From Hedera helix (lineage: Eukaryota; Streptophyta; Magnoliopsida; Apiales; Araliaceae), in contig OX359274.1 of assembly GCA_947179155.2 (NCBI GenBank), positions 45,069,564 to 45,133,563 of the forward strand: DNA of 64,000 bases, written 5' to 3'. The position numbers were made by a program, and so were the translations under genes. Each line of letters opens with the position of its first letter. Within the stretch, counting starts at the first letter, position 1. The notes below the pieces were generated by a model. That model was not told the origin of the DNA. It made no database searches and saw only the letters and a program-made list of their open reading frames with translations. This document shows, in pieces, positions 12,637-24,412 of the stretch.

Positions 12637-14063
12637 TACTAAATCTGCTCATTAAGAAAGTAAAATATAAAATATAAGAATTCCAAGTTAAAAGTAAGAT
12701 AGATAATTGGAAAAAATAACATAATGAAAAGAGTAGCATATTCTTAAGTTGTTACATAAATAATCAACTGTGTAAAAAATGAAAAAATGAGACAGTTAAT
12801 TTGGCAAGGACGCAATAGATGATAATGGATTAATAATTATAATTTCATTTATTAAAAAAGGCATTAAAGTTGTATTGTGATTATGTAGATGAATTTTAAA
12901 TGGTACTAGCAATAAACCCGCACGTTGCAGCGGGTTTATTCATTTTGTTAATTATAAATTTATATATATATATATAATAAATTAAAATATAAGAAGAAGA
13001 TGCAATCGCAAATAATTATGCCGTGTCTTATATACATTTACAGGTTCTGCCATAATTCTAAAATGCAATTGAAAGGGGAAACATTGAAAAAATGGTTCAA
13101 TTTAGGTCCTCAAAACTTGATGAAAATCATGTTATATGCTGAAATTGAAAACCATGAGCATTAATAATTATGTTGGATGTTCATGTCAATATGTACAAAC
13201 AGCATGTCCAAAAACATAACAGTATAGCACCGTGGCATACATAACTCATTGTTATCGTCAAAGAACGAATACATTGCCTCATGAGGTATTTTTTTTTTAT
13301 CTATTTTGGGCAATTATATAGTCGCTCACAGTATTAGCAAATTGCATAGAAAAATAATAATGATGATGATAATGATTTACCGAATGCTAGTACTTTAAAA
13401 ATCATCCAAAGCCACAATCCAGATAATAGAATGCAATGTATGAAGAAGCCATATATTTAAGCACCATGAGATATAGTCCAAAATAAGAAGCCATAGGCCC
13501 TTCAATTGAATGCTCTGTCACTATTATCTGAAGCTATCCATATAATTCCTTTGCACTTTCAATAACATCTAGAATTTCAGGGCGCAAATGTGTGTTGTGT
13601 TAACTATAATAAAATCCATGATTCACATTAAATAATGCAAAAAACATGACAACAAAAAATTTCACTTTGTTAATAACAGTATACACCAAATTCATTGCCA
13701 CATTACCATTACACCAAAGGTGACAGGATAATCACAATCAAGCTGCTTCCAATATAGGTCTTCAATCCAGTTGTGTTTACAGAAAGTGCAAGTTATCCAC
13801 ACAAACATAAATTAGCACTTAAAGGAACATTTTAACAATTATTGGAAGATTATAAAGATTTGCAACAGGAATCTGGACAATAATAAGATGTAGGAATTAA
13901 GACATATTTAATACTTGATTTCAACATTGCATAAACTATCAAGCAAATAAGTAATCTTTCCACAACTCTTCTATAGGAAATAGTATTTGCCCGTTTTCAA
14001 AAAATTCTCAAACTTAGCTAGAAATTCACATGTCTATCGAACTGAAAACAAACAGAACATACA

Positions 14064-14201
14064 GGAATTGAGCTCCTATATAAAATAAAAGCGAAAAGAA
14101 ATAGAGTAAAACACATACGAAATGGACTTAAATAGTGTCATTCAAATTGTAAAAGACAAACCTATTATGCTATTATTTAAAAGATTTTTAATATTTATAC
14201 A

Positions 14202-14246
<45 letters not shown>

Positions 14247-14391
14247 TAGATCATAAAGGAATTGAGTATATAAAATAAAAGCGAAAAGAAAAAGAGTAAA
14301 ACACATACGAAATGGACTTAAATAGTGTCTTTCAAATTGTAAAAGACAAACTTATTATGCTATTATTTAAAAGATTTTCAATGTTTATAAA

Positions 14392-14425
<34 letters not shown>
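14064..14425. repeat. Local duplication of about 165 bp inside Helitron B
   Basis: Two copies (about 14064-14230 and 14257-14425) share the stretch from GGAATTGAG through the following (AT)n run. A third, short piece of the same sequence is at 15488-15533, just beyond the helicase fragment. Helitron A has only one copy (about 10470-10612). Confidence 0.8.
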
Positions 14426-14431
<6 letters not shown>

Positions 14432-14752
14432 AACAAAAAAATGAATATACACAAAATCTACTCAGTACATGTATTAATAATATTCCAAGTTGATGCTTCA
14501 AAATATGAAGAAGTAGTAAAAACTAAGGAATTTTGTAGGAAGTAAGGTTGAGAGTTTACCGGTTTATTTTTGTTTTAGCTAGTAATAATTTGGCTCAATC
14601 GAGATGGCTTTGTAAATGCAGCATGTAGTTTTACCTACAAAGATTCAAACAAATTATAATAAATATTTCACGGGATATTCTTAAAATAGTTAAGGTTTAA
14701 TATGAGTAATTAACAACAAACAGAGAATAGCCAGAAATAGTCAAACCTCTTT

Positions 14753-15508
14753 CTACATTAAATTGTGAAACACTTCCTTGAAAACTACATTCTTTGTAGT
14801 ATTGTATGTTCGTCCATCCTTGTCGCAAATTAGTATTTTCAATCCACTCTTGCTTGTAACTCTTGATACTGCTACATACAATTGACCATGGCTAAAAACT
14901 GGACGTGGCAGATATAATCCAACATGTGAGAGAGATTGCCCCTGACTCTTATTAATTGTCATGGAAAAGCAAACTACCAAGGGAAATTGTCTTCGTTGGA
15001 ATTTAAAAGGTAATCTAATGTCTGACGGTGTTAAGACCAAGCGAGGTATGAAAACTCTGTGTCCAAAATTGCCTACTGAAATTACTTTTGCTTCTATCAC
15101 ATGTTTTCCCAATTGAGTTACTATTAATCTCGTGCCATTGCACAAGCCGGAACACTGATCTATATTTCGGAGCAACATTACAGGAACCCCAATCTTCAAC
15201 GTTAACTTGTGGTTTGGCATTCCAGAAGATGTAATACTATTCAAAAATTCTGGAGTGTAAGCACCATCATAGTTGTTTGAGTTTTCATCAACCTTACATA
15301 CACTGTCAGAACTTAGATATGTTACTTCATCACCTGGCCATAAGGACATCACATATTCATTCACCTTATTTACAGCATCAAAGGTAAGAGCAAGGATGGC
15401 TCGATATTGCAAATAAACGCCGTCGTTAATTTTGTCCAATAAATTTGGATATGTGCTATCAACAATTGCTGCAAGTAGAGTAAATTTAAATAACTTAAAT
15501 AGTGTCAT
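14753..15508 (-). pseudogene. Truncated Helitron helicase fragment
   Basis: Open frame of 251 aa whose residues from about position 12 onward match the C-terminal 240 residues of the helicase at 10981-12636 with few changes. The Walker A, Walker B and motif III regions are absent. The first 11 residues come from unrelated sequence at the break near 15477. Unlike the full copy, it keeps the canonical YVAVSRVTS motif. It cannot encode an active helicase. Confidence 0.9.
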
Positions 15509-15747
15509 TCAAATTGTAAAAGACAAACCTATTATTGAGAAGTTGTTAAGAACTTGGTGATATATGTATGGTATAATGGTATAATTATATAAAAGGTATA
15601 ATATTAAAAAATTATAAAAAGTAGAGTAAATTTAAAAAATTGGAGTAAGGCTAGAGAGCATTAAATGTGGAAGACAAGTGTTTTAATATGTGAAAGACAT
15701 TTATCAAGCAACGATGCTATGTACTGCAATTTAATATATATAATAGA

Positions 15748-17391
15748 TAATAGATTTAAGTTGCGATCAGTCGTAAAGATGGGAGGACTGATTAAATTTT
15801 AGAAACATTCTAAATATACAGACATGTCAGTTTTACTCCAAGAAGAATTCCTTGTCTAAATGAAAACATAATATTTGGTAAGCCATACACCATTGAATAT
15901 TTCCATAATATTTAGCCTTAAAATTAATTTATTTATATAATTGATACTCATTCTGTCTCATTTTTTACTTTTCAGGCGTCTAAAATAAGAGTCTCATTTT
16001 AATCTCTTTGACGATTGACTTTAAAAGGTTAAATATAAATAAATAACAAACATAATATTTGGCAAGCCATACACCATCCAATATTTCCACAACATTTAGA
16101 TGCCTTAAAATTAATTTATACATATAAATGATACTCCTTCGGTCTCATTTTTTCTTTTTTAGGCGTTCAAAATAAGAGTCTCATTTTAATTTTTTTGACG
16201 ATTAACTTAAAAGGTTAAATATAAATAAATAACTAAATTAATTATACATTAATAACGATCAAAGCTGTGGTCTCGAAGCACTTAATTTGAATTGAATTCC
16301 GTGGAGGAAGTAAGTAAGACTAGTCATCCAACAAGCGACATGCAAACTATTGAGAGAGTAATTATCGGGATCACATCACTTGAGCAGTATGACTTGAAAA
16401 ATAAAAATAAAAATCCTTTTAGTATGACTTGGAAAATTTTAAAAAAAATCCTTTTTTTTTTCATTTAAAAATGTTTCATTTTATTTTTTCTTCTCTAGTT
16501 AATATGCGACAAGACAATCACCAGCTCTCATTTGATTTTTTTTCCCTCCCTTTGTCATTAGTAAGAGTTTGTCATAAAATTCAAAATTGATTCAAGTTTA
16601 TTTGATTCTTGAGTAATGTAATATTTAATCTTGTAAAATGCTTAAAAAACATTTTTGAGTATAAAATTGCTATCTCAAAAATAAGAATTTTAGAATTTCA
16701 CAAATTAATTAAAATTAAAGCTATCCCTCACGTGGAACACAAAAAATTGCATTTACAATATCTATCATATTAAAAATGTGTATTTGTTCCATGTTACCTC
16801 TAAAAATAATAATTAAGTTAATTTAATTTCTTACATAATAAATAAAATTATAAAAATAAATACGAGAATATCATGTCAATTTTACTGCGCTTGATATAAA
16901 AACACTCATTTCATTTTAAAATATAAAATCGTTGCTAAAATTTTAAAATCAACTTAAATTCAAAATTGACATGAATTCATTTATTTTTAATCAATATATA
17001 CAATAATAAAAATTATAAACTATCTAAAAAATATTAGTTACTGTAATATTTATTTTTTAATAATTTTTAACTAATTAACTTAATTTTAAATTTAAAAATA
17101 TCTTAAATTATTTTTTAAAAATTAATAATAATTTTATAATTTAAAACGAAAGTAATATAAAAATATGGTAGATGGACCCACGAAGAAAATTAAAAGCAAT
17201 TATTTTTTGAACTAGGACCATCTTAATTTTTTCTCGCTCTTTTCCTCTCTCTCATTGTCAACACCCAATACGAAAAGGTCTAGGTCCAAATTAAGCATGT
17301 TCAACGTATAAAAATTTGTAACAGTCAATAAGGGCGACATTTACAATTCAAGCAACAGCATGCTAACAAAGCTACCTCTGATTAATCTCAA

Positions 17392-17433
<42 letters not shown>
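15748..17433. other. AT-rich intergenic DNA with a tandem duplication
   Basis: No gene found. Holds the 184-bp tandem duplication listed separately and long AT-rich stretches (16400-17200) without recognisable features. Confidence 0.6.
15867..16233. repeat. 184-bp tandem duplication (2 copies)
   Basis: Copies at 15867-16050 and 16051-16233, both starting CATAATATTTGG. Each contains a CTCATTTTTT... stretch reminiscent of Stowaway-like MITE ends (TACTCCTTCGGTCTC in the second copy). Confidence 0.85.
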
Positions 17434-17436
<3 letters not shown>

Positions 17437-17497
17437 AAAGAATAAATGATGATGTTGATCAAAATTTGACTCAAAATTGTGTTTTACTACGTCTCTA

Positions 17498-17544
<47 letters not shown>

Positions 17545-17617
17545 AAAGAAAGAATAAATGATGATGTCGATCAAAATTTGACTCAAAATTGTGTTTTACT
17601 ACGTCTCTACCACATAT
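17393..17617. repeat. 112-bp tandem duplication carrying (TA)n and (CA)n
   Basis: A 72-bp sequence starting AAGAAAGAATAAATG occurs at 17434-17505 and 17546-17617. Long (TA)n (about 17394-17434) precedes the first copy, and (CA)n plus (TA)n (about 17500-17545) separates the two. It lies just downstream of the last exon of the bHLH gene. Confidence 0.85.
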
Positions 17618-17694
17618 ATATGATTGGCTCGCCGCCGTCACAGTGAATTGCTAGGGTTTGTTGGACACGTGACAGGTGGTGGATGGTCCAACTG

Positions 17695-18049
17695 TCATCG
17701 TGCCATGTCGCCAATCACCCTTCTCACTGCTTCTTGGAAGGCAACCTCGTCCCATTCACCCTCCTAAAGCATGAAGAAAATAAGAAGAATAATTAGCCAT
17801 TAGGTAGCTCGTCATTTCAATTCGTCATTTCAGGGGATCGCTCAGTGGATTAATAATAGTAGCACTCGTGACATAATGTTGCGTGTATATATTATATAAA
17901 ATAAAAATAAAATTATATAAAATTTGATTGATTAAATAAAAAAAATAAATATTAAATTAACAAAAATAAAATAATAATATACCTTAAATTATGGAGAAAA
18001 AAAGAAGACATAGCGTTACTCAACTTTTACGAGAAGCTTCAGGAAAGCT

Positions 18050-18087
<38 letters not shown>

Positions 18088-21000
18088 GATGCATGTATTT
18101 AGTCGGAAACAAATCTCAGACTAATGGACATAAATATCTCCCCTTTCTATATAAAATTAAGAACATAACCATTTTGTTTTATCTCACTTGAAAATACAAC
18201 AATATTAAAGCAACAACACTAAATTGTACAAGTTCACTATATATATATATATATATAAGGGAATTATTTTTTTTAAAAGTTAAATTTGATATTTTTATAT
18301 ATTTTTTTATATAAGTATATGATCCATTTATTATTTATGTAAGAAAGAGTTAATAAAATTATTAATTTAATTTGTGAAAATATCAATTCTTATATTTAAA
18401 ACTCATAAGATAGATGGCATTTACAATGCACAATGTGTTTAATCAATTTTATGAATTTTATGATGATTTAACATATATAACATGGTTACTTTTAACATAT
18501 TTGGAGATTCACAGATAACAAGACTTGATTAAATAAGACTCCTTTTATTCTAAAGAAAATGTTTTTAAGAAACATAATTCAGCAAATGACTACCAACAAA
18601 TGACTACCATTTTGTACTAGAATTTTTATTTTCGTAAAAAAATCCACTTTGGAGGATCGATATTTTAACATATACAAATAAATTTCACAATTAAGTATTA
18701 ATACAATATCAGTAAGTCTCAAGTAAGAATACAAGTCTCACAATAAACTTAAAATATGCTTCAAACCGTTCAAAATATAACACATTGTGGACTTTTTTAT
18801 GCCTTAACATGCAAATTAAACATTAAAAGACATGCAAAAAAGAAAAAGTTTTCAAAAAAGTATTATTTATTTAATTATTATTATTACCAAACCCCTCGTA
18901 ACGTAATAGCCCTCGTAACTCAACAGTAAAACACCTGCTCATAAAGTTTGGGTGTATGAGAACTTGGAACCATGTGTCTGACCTTTACCCAAATAAGGTC
19001 ACTTCAACTTCAAGGATGTAATGCAATACTAAATTTACAATAAACATATTTAGCTTAGTATTGTGTTGACTTAATTTACATACCTCAATCTTCAATCTCC
19101 AAACTAATTGAGCAACCGAGGTTGTTTCCTCCATCCTCCTCGTATCTCCTTCTATAGATAATACGCTTACATTCCCAAGTGTTTTCAAGAACTCCAAAAC
19201 CCTAATTGCCAAATCCAGCAAGCTACATTCTCCTCTTACAATCACTCTTAAGTCCAAGATTCGCGCGTCCGATGTTGTTTCAGCAATGTTTGTAATCTGA
19301 ACTTGGAGCCTTTCAGTCGAGGAGCCAACACTTATTTCTTGATTAGTAGTTTCATTCTGTTGTAGTAGTTGTGCCTCCAAAATTTGGTTTCTTTTTGTTA
19401 GCTTCTCAACTTCGGCTTTTAGAGAATTCAAGTACTCCGTCGTCCTACTAAGTACTGATGCTTTATCTTTCTGCTTACACAAAAATCATAATACAATGTA
19501 CCCTCTTCAGATATATATACAGACAAAATATCTAGACAGAATTTACAAATTAACCTTGTTAATTGTTATTGTTTCTTCCTTATGGAATTATATACCAATT
19601 AAGCTACTTAGGTGTTTTGAATCCTGTTAGTTCATTATATTTTGTTTAGTCATGAGAGATAACATAATGGTATATATATGGTTCATTTGTGGTCTAAGTA
19701 TATATATCACCTCTCCATTATCTTATCTCCCACTTCAAAAAGGATAAAAACCTGTATCACACTCATTCAGTTAGATACTGTTGAATTCTTACGATTCTTT
19801 CAATATCATATCATTATTCTTGTTTGAAAATTTGTTTGTAAAACATTTTCCCTCGATCGTGCATCATAAAAGAAGTAATTAGTTCTATCTAAGGGAAGTT
19901 TAATTAGGGTAGTATTTCATGTGTACCTTAGATCCAGGAGGAAGTAGTGATCTCAATGATTGAAAGCTTTCATTAATCTTTTCTCTCCTTCTTCGCTCTA
20001 ATATCATACGCTGCAACTGATTGCTCGTCGGTTGATTTCCAGGTTGAATTTGTTCTTTGCTTCTCAATAGGCTTGAACTTCTAATAAAAGCGATGGCTCT
20101 TTTCAACATATTCTGCTTTTGAGCTACTTTGCTTGTGATTTGGCTTCTAGGGCTTAAAACCGATCTATATCTCTTGAATGCACTAGACTTTTGTTGCGGC
20201 TGATGAGAAGAAGAAGAAGCAGGAGAAGTAGAAGGAGAAGAAATCACCGCGAGAATGGCTCGTGTGATTGCGGCATCTTCACTCTCTATTGTTGGGAATT
20301 GAACGTTTCGGATTTGGCTTAATGTTTGAATGGCTTCTTGGAATGGATTAGTTGTGATCGGTGTTAGTGGTGGCATTGCCGATTGAACAGTAGGTCCTAT
20401 AGGTGGTTGAAGAATGTTGGAAGTGCTTGTAATCTGGTATAAAAATGGGGCGCCCACGGAGCTATCAATGGATAGTGATCCTAATGAGGATGAAGATGAA
20501 GATATTAGGTTTTGATCAGTTGGTAGGGGTAGCTCTCTTGGAAGTGCTTGTTGGGGAAGCTCTCTTGGAAGTGCTTGTTGGGGAAGCTCTCTTGGAAGTG
20601 CTTGTTGGGAAAAATCTTCGGGAAACCAATTCCTCATTTCCATTTCCAAATCAACCTGCAAATTACAAGATCAAGTTACTAGCTGTTCTAAAAGCTTAAG
20701 CTGTACGAATAGGGTTCAATAATATATATCATTCTTTAATAGACGAAAACAATATACAATTTTGAATCATTAAAACTGTATCCGTTTGAAAATATTTTTG
20801 CAAAAGGCAAGTGATCTTATATTTTGAAACTGTAAGATGTTTAATCATCATGGCGGTTTCTTACTTGGGTGTCAGCGGACATGCCTAGCTCGATCTCTCC
20901 AACTTTGCACCCCATAAATATTGCTTTCTGTACGTAATCAAATACAAGAAGGTAAGCAACTTGTTTGTGGTTTAATCACATTTATGCAGAGTTGAATTAA

Positions 21001-21565
21001 GGAAAACTTTATCTTGTTGTTTAACAAACCTTGATCCGAGCTTCCTGCGAGTATATATAAGAATTTAACAATTAGTTATCAAATATATATAGTTTCATGA
21101 AATGCAGAAAGTCTAATTCTTTCTCAATAATTAATTACTGCGATAATTAACAATCAAGGATTATATATAATAATTACCAGATAGAATTGCAACTGTGTTT
21201 CAGTGGATGCTCGTGTTTGAAGTTCTATTTCTTTGAACTCAATGTAGGGATGACTATTCTTGAAAGCAAATCCTGGAGCACGGCTAAAAACATTGAAAAA
21301 GAAGAAATTAAGGATTCACCAATCAAATTATATATATTCATTAATTGTATATATAATTTTGATTATCATACCCATTATTATCAACTATGAATACTGATTT
21401 TCGATAGTCATCGAAAAGGCTCCGAGCAAGAGAACTTCCAGAAGATGAGCTAGCTATAGATTGTTTAATGTTTTCTTCATGGTAGACTCCATCCATGAAG
21501 ATTAAACAGCTGGAGAGTCCAACACATGATCATGATCAATACTGTGAATATATATATACAGTACC

Positions 21566-21597
<32 letters not shown>

Positions 21598-21748
21598 ATT
21601 TTGAGAGAGAGATATGTAGCTAATGAGCTTACTTAGATGGTGGAGGCAAGTAAGACCATAGGCAAATGAAAGTGCAACCAAAAGAGTGAGATATGTGTTG
21701 GAGAAAGGCGGCGCGATCACCTTCACTAAGTTGGAAGATGGAATCCAT
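17695..21748 (-). CDS. bHLH041: bHLH041-like transcription factor, 8 exons
   Basis: Exons in transcript order: 21748-21633, 21509-21372, 21283-21178, 21044-21030 (15-nt microexon, EARIK), 20927-20865, 20655-19927, 19470-19084, 17763-17695. All have GT-AG junctions and compatible phases, giving 540 aa. Exons 1-5 encode the conserved N-terminal region of bHLH041 proteins (MDSIFQL..., ...IFMGCKVGEIELGMS). Exon 6 holds a Ser/Gln-rich region, three copies of QQALPRELP and then the basic region and helix 1 (about residues 358-389). Exon 7 starts with the loop/helix 2 (KDKASVLSRTTEYL) and continues into a leucine-rich coiled coil and an ACT-like C-terminal region. The last exon (EGEWDEVAFQEAVRRVIGD) is conserved in the family and lies 1.3 kb away. 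Nuclear DNA-binding regulator. The basic-region His that normally contacts DNA is Arg here (codon 20008-20010). Assembly is from motif matching; family assignment is strong, the target genes are unknown. Confidence 0.9.
18054..18258. repeat. (AT)n microsatellites in the last intron of the bHLH gene
   Basis: Two AT/TA runs (about 18054-18085 and 18238-18258) within the 1.3-kb intron 17764-19083. The rest of this intron is AT-rich with no further feature. Confidence 0.85.
20531..20611 (-). repeat. 27-bp coding minisatellite, 3 copies
   Basis: Three head-to-tail 27-bp units (20531-20557, 20558-20584, 20585-20611) within exon 6 of the bHLH gene. They encode repeated QQALPRELP. The units are almost identical, so the expansion is recent and frame-preserving. 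Confidence 0.95.
21570..21598. repeat. (GT)n microsatellite in intron 1 of the bHLH gene
   Basis: About 14 GT units inside the 123-bp first intron (21510-21632), next to a short ATAT run. Confidence 0.9.
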
Positions 21749-21790
21749 ATCATCAGATTTTCTCGCTTGCAAAGTTATTGATCAAATGTA

Positions 21791-21836
<46 letters not shown>
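21791..21836. repeat. (TA)n microsatellite just upstream of the bHLH start codon
   Basis: About 23 TA units, 43-88 bp upstream of the ATG on the minus strand, so in the 5' UTR or core promoter. Length variation here could affect expression (inference). Confidence 0.85.
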
Positions 21837-21839
<3 letters not shown>

Positions 21840-23509
21840 ACAGGCTAGGGTCCCAGCTAGCTAGCTAAATGATGGTTCTTTTCATGAGCTGGTAAACAAG
21901 GTGAGATTTGAAAAGCTTGAAAACGAACCATTCCAACTGACAACTATGAGAGAAAGAGAGAGAAGGATTGAAAAGTATGAGGAAATTCAAGAGGAAGGGA
22001 ATTAAATAATAAATCCCACATCTGAAATAGAGAAATGTTTGGTTTATGGAAGCTTGAAAAGTATTAAAGTAAATAGAGAAAAGTTTGTGTGAGAAATTAG
22101 GAAAACGGATTTGACTAGTTGTGTGCATGTAAGAAGGATAGAGAGAGATAGACGGCCAATTACCAAGCAGCCAGTCAAGAGGGTAGAAAAGTAATGGTCA
22201 AAGTCCACCCTCGAGTATAGTTGGTATGGATATTTGAAAAGGGTCAAGGTGGGAACGCAGAGTAAACGTGTCATCTTCCCATTTTATTTTATTTTTTATA
22301 ATAAATAGTCATTTTCTCATTTTATTTTGTTAACACTTTTTTAGGTGCGGTAAAAGGGATTTGAATTTCATGAAATTGTCACATTGTTGATCATATATTT
22401 TTTAGTACATTTTTCATAGTAAAAGTTACGTACATTATTTTTTGTCATCTTTAGCACCATTATTGTTAATTGATCAGCATGAATGTAATATTTGTTATGA
22501 GAAATGTAATAAAAGACTACAAGGTTACCTGTGATTAATAATGGGACTGTTAACGATTGCTTCGTTCATATATTTAACCACTAGTTTGGATGTTAACCTG
22601 CATAGAAAGAATTATTAAAAGTATTTGACGGTTTGTGCCGTCGAAAATACCTCCGATATAAGAGTAAGAATAAACTCGGGGTTAATAATGGAGACAAATA
22701 GTATTTAGTAGGTTTAAAATAGAATAAGATGGATATCCCTCTATTGTTCACTTGTATTTATAGTTTAGTTTCACCGACTTAGTAGAATTATAATTCTTAA
22801 TTGAAATTAATATATAAAAAAAGCATATTAGAAAAAGTAAGTTTCATTCATAAGCTAGTTGAAAAGGCGGTGATCCAAGTCCATTAAACTTAAAAGTGTA
22901 TTATAGACACTTGAGAAATAATGAGTTGACGATAACAAAGCTAGTAAGGCAGCCGACCGATAATATGCAGCCAACTGTTACAATTTCATAAAATTCAGAT
23001 TCGAGAGAAAAAAGAGATAAAGAGAAGACCCAGTGTATATTGTAGATGCTCATTCTCTATCAAACAATATAATTTTGATTAAGAAAATATAATAAAAGTA
23101 TTAACGAATTAAGTGTTTTAAGAACTTAGCATCATCTAAATTGATGTACAGTCTCACAAAATTCAAAATTCTATGCCCCACTTTCTTTTCATCATACGTT
23201 AAGAAATCCTTTTCCTTTATGATCTCATATAAAAATATGATACATATAAATAACAAAAAATAAACAGAATTTTGACATATTCCCTCTTTTATCTCTCTTG
23301 CATGCACTCCCCCTTAATGACTCACTGAAATTTACTTGTCATTATCTGCTTATTCGTTCTCTAGAAATATATGTTTGATTACTTCTTTTTGAATTCTATT
23401 GCTTCAGTTTAAGTGGTTGAATTTGATTGGCATATTGTCAATAGAGGTTTTCAATAAAGAAAATGAGGGATTTAAATTGAATTAGATCGACCTCTCAAAA
23501 TAAAAATAC
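21837..23509. other. bHLH upstream region and intergenic DNA
   Basis: Bases to about 22270 are less AT-rich and probably contain the bHLH promoter (minus strand). Beyond that no gene is seen. 22600-23050 has a composition and motifs reminiscent of degraded retrotransposon LTR sequence, but no ends could be placed. Confidence 0.4.
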
Positions 23510-24412
23510 TCTCACATTTTTATAGGTCCCAAAACAAAATTAGAGGAATGTCCAATTTCATAAATTTTAGGATAAATTTGAACTTGACATATCAATGTTA
23601 TTATTGTACGTATATATTAAAATTTTATATTAGGAAAATAATTTATATGCTGTCAAATTTATGACGTAATACTAACGTAAAATTTTAAGTTATAAGATAA
23701 AATATATTAAAATAAAGTCATTTTTAATTCTTAATTATTTCATATATATATATATCGCTATTTATTATTTATATAAATTTATTATCAAGTGTAATAAAAC
23801 TTTTTATATTATGTCTGGATTCCTCTTTTAAAAAAATTGGACCCTCAACGCCTGCTTGGCGCCGGGACCAACGTAATGTGAGCTGAAGCACTTCTAACTT
23901 AGAGCTTTTGAAATAATATTTAGTACGTTATATAATTGTAGAAATGCTTTTTAGAAAATGTCTCAATTTAAAAATGTATTTTGGATTCCAAATTTCACTC
24001 GTTAAAAATGTCTCAATTTAACAGACGGAGAAGGAAGTTGACATCACTAGTCACAATCCGAGATGTTCCCACCCACTTGTGAAGTATTTCATCAAATGAT
24101 TTTATCCAGTTGTAATTATTATGTTCACACTTATTTTTCTAGTTTTGAAAGGTTCTTTCATATATATTAATGGAGTTTTGCTATATATAATGAATAACCT
24201 ATATAATAATAGGTATAATGATTCAATATAAAAATAGTGAGACTCACCATTTTTATATTGTGAGTCCTATTATTTTTATATTAGGTCAGTATACCCGTTA
24301 TATTGCATGAATTATTACTCATAAAAAAATTGATATTAGTGTGAATTAAACCTATTTTAAAACTTTATAAAATTATATTTCTAATAAAATCAGGACTTTT
24401 TTATTATATTGG
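23510..24412. repeat. Dispersed duplication, copy 1
   Basis: Matches 26275-27408 in the same order. Shared blocks start at GGTCCCAAAACAAAA, at GCACTTCTAACTTAGAGCTT, at GAAGGAAGTTGACAT and at ACTTTATAAAATT. Copy 1 carries the fold-back insertion at about 24188-24320 but not the hAT MITE found in copy 2. Confidence 0.85.
24188..24320. mobile_element. Short fold-back MITE
   Basis: Nearly the whole segment folds on itself around AATATAAAAATAGTGAG / CTCACCATTTTTATATT (24227-24263). The outer arms are imperfect, and the segment is absent from the matching part of duplication copy 2. Target duplication not resolved. Confidence 0.5.

Larger units (their letters stand above)
9313..12905 (-). mobile_element. 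Helitron A, minus strand, 3' end complete, 5' part missing
   Basis: Read on the minus strand, the element ends in CTAG at 9316-9313, followed by a T (+ strand A at 9312), as expected for insertion between A and T. Just inside is a perfect 11-bp hairpin (arms 9318-9328 and 9337-9347). Upstream on the same strand lies the 3' coding exon of a Helitron helicase. From 9313 to about 11704 the sequence is nearly identical to 12906-15477 of Helitron B. No 5' TC terminus of this family occurs before 12905. Bases 12637-12905 look like helicase intron sequence and abut directly on the 3' end of Helitron B, so A is either truncated or interrupted by B. Confidence 0.85.
12906..15747 (-). mobile_element. 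Helitron B, minus strand, both termini recognisable
   Basis: On the minus strand the 5' end begins TCTATTATATATATTAAATT at 15747, preceded by A. The 3' end is CTAG at 12909-12906, followed by T, with the same hairpin as Helitron A (arms 12911-12921 and 12930-12940). Its 5' terminal 100 or so bases match the 5' end of Helitron C at 56832. The internal part is the 3' half of Helitron A with a truncated helicase. There is no intact gene, so it is a non-autonomous deletion derivative. Confidence 0.85.

Noticed and set aside
18899..18985. tRNA-like stretch (GTAACTCAACAGTAAAACACCT...)
   Set aside because: No consistent cloverleaf or A/B boxes could be formed by eye.
20445..20699. 84-codon plus-strand frame with LLEVLVGEA repeats
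   Set aside because: Antisense reading of the bHLH exon 6 minisatellite; the minus-strand gene explains it.
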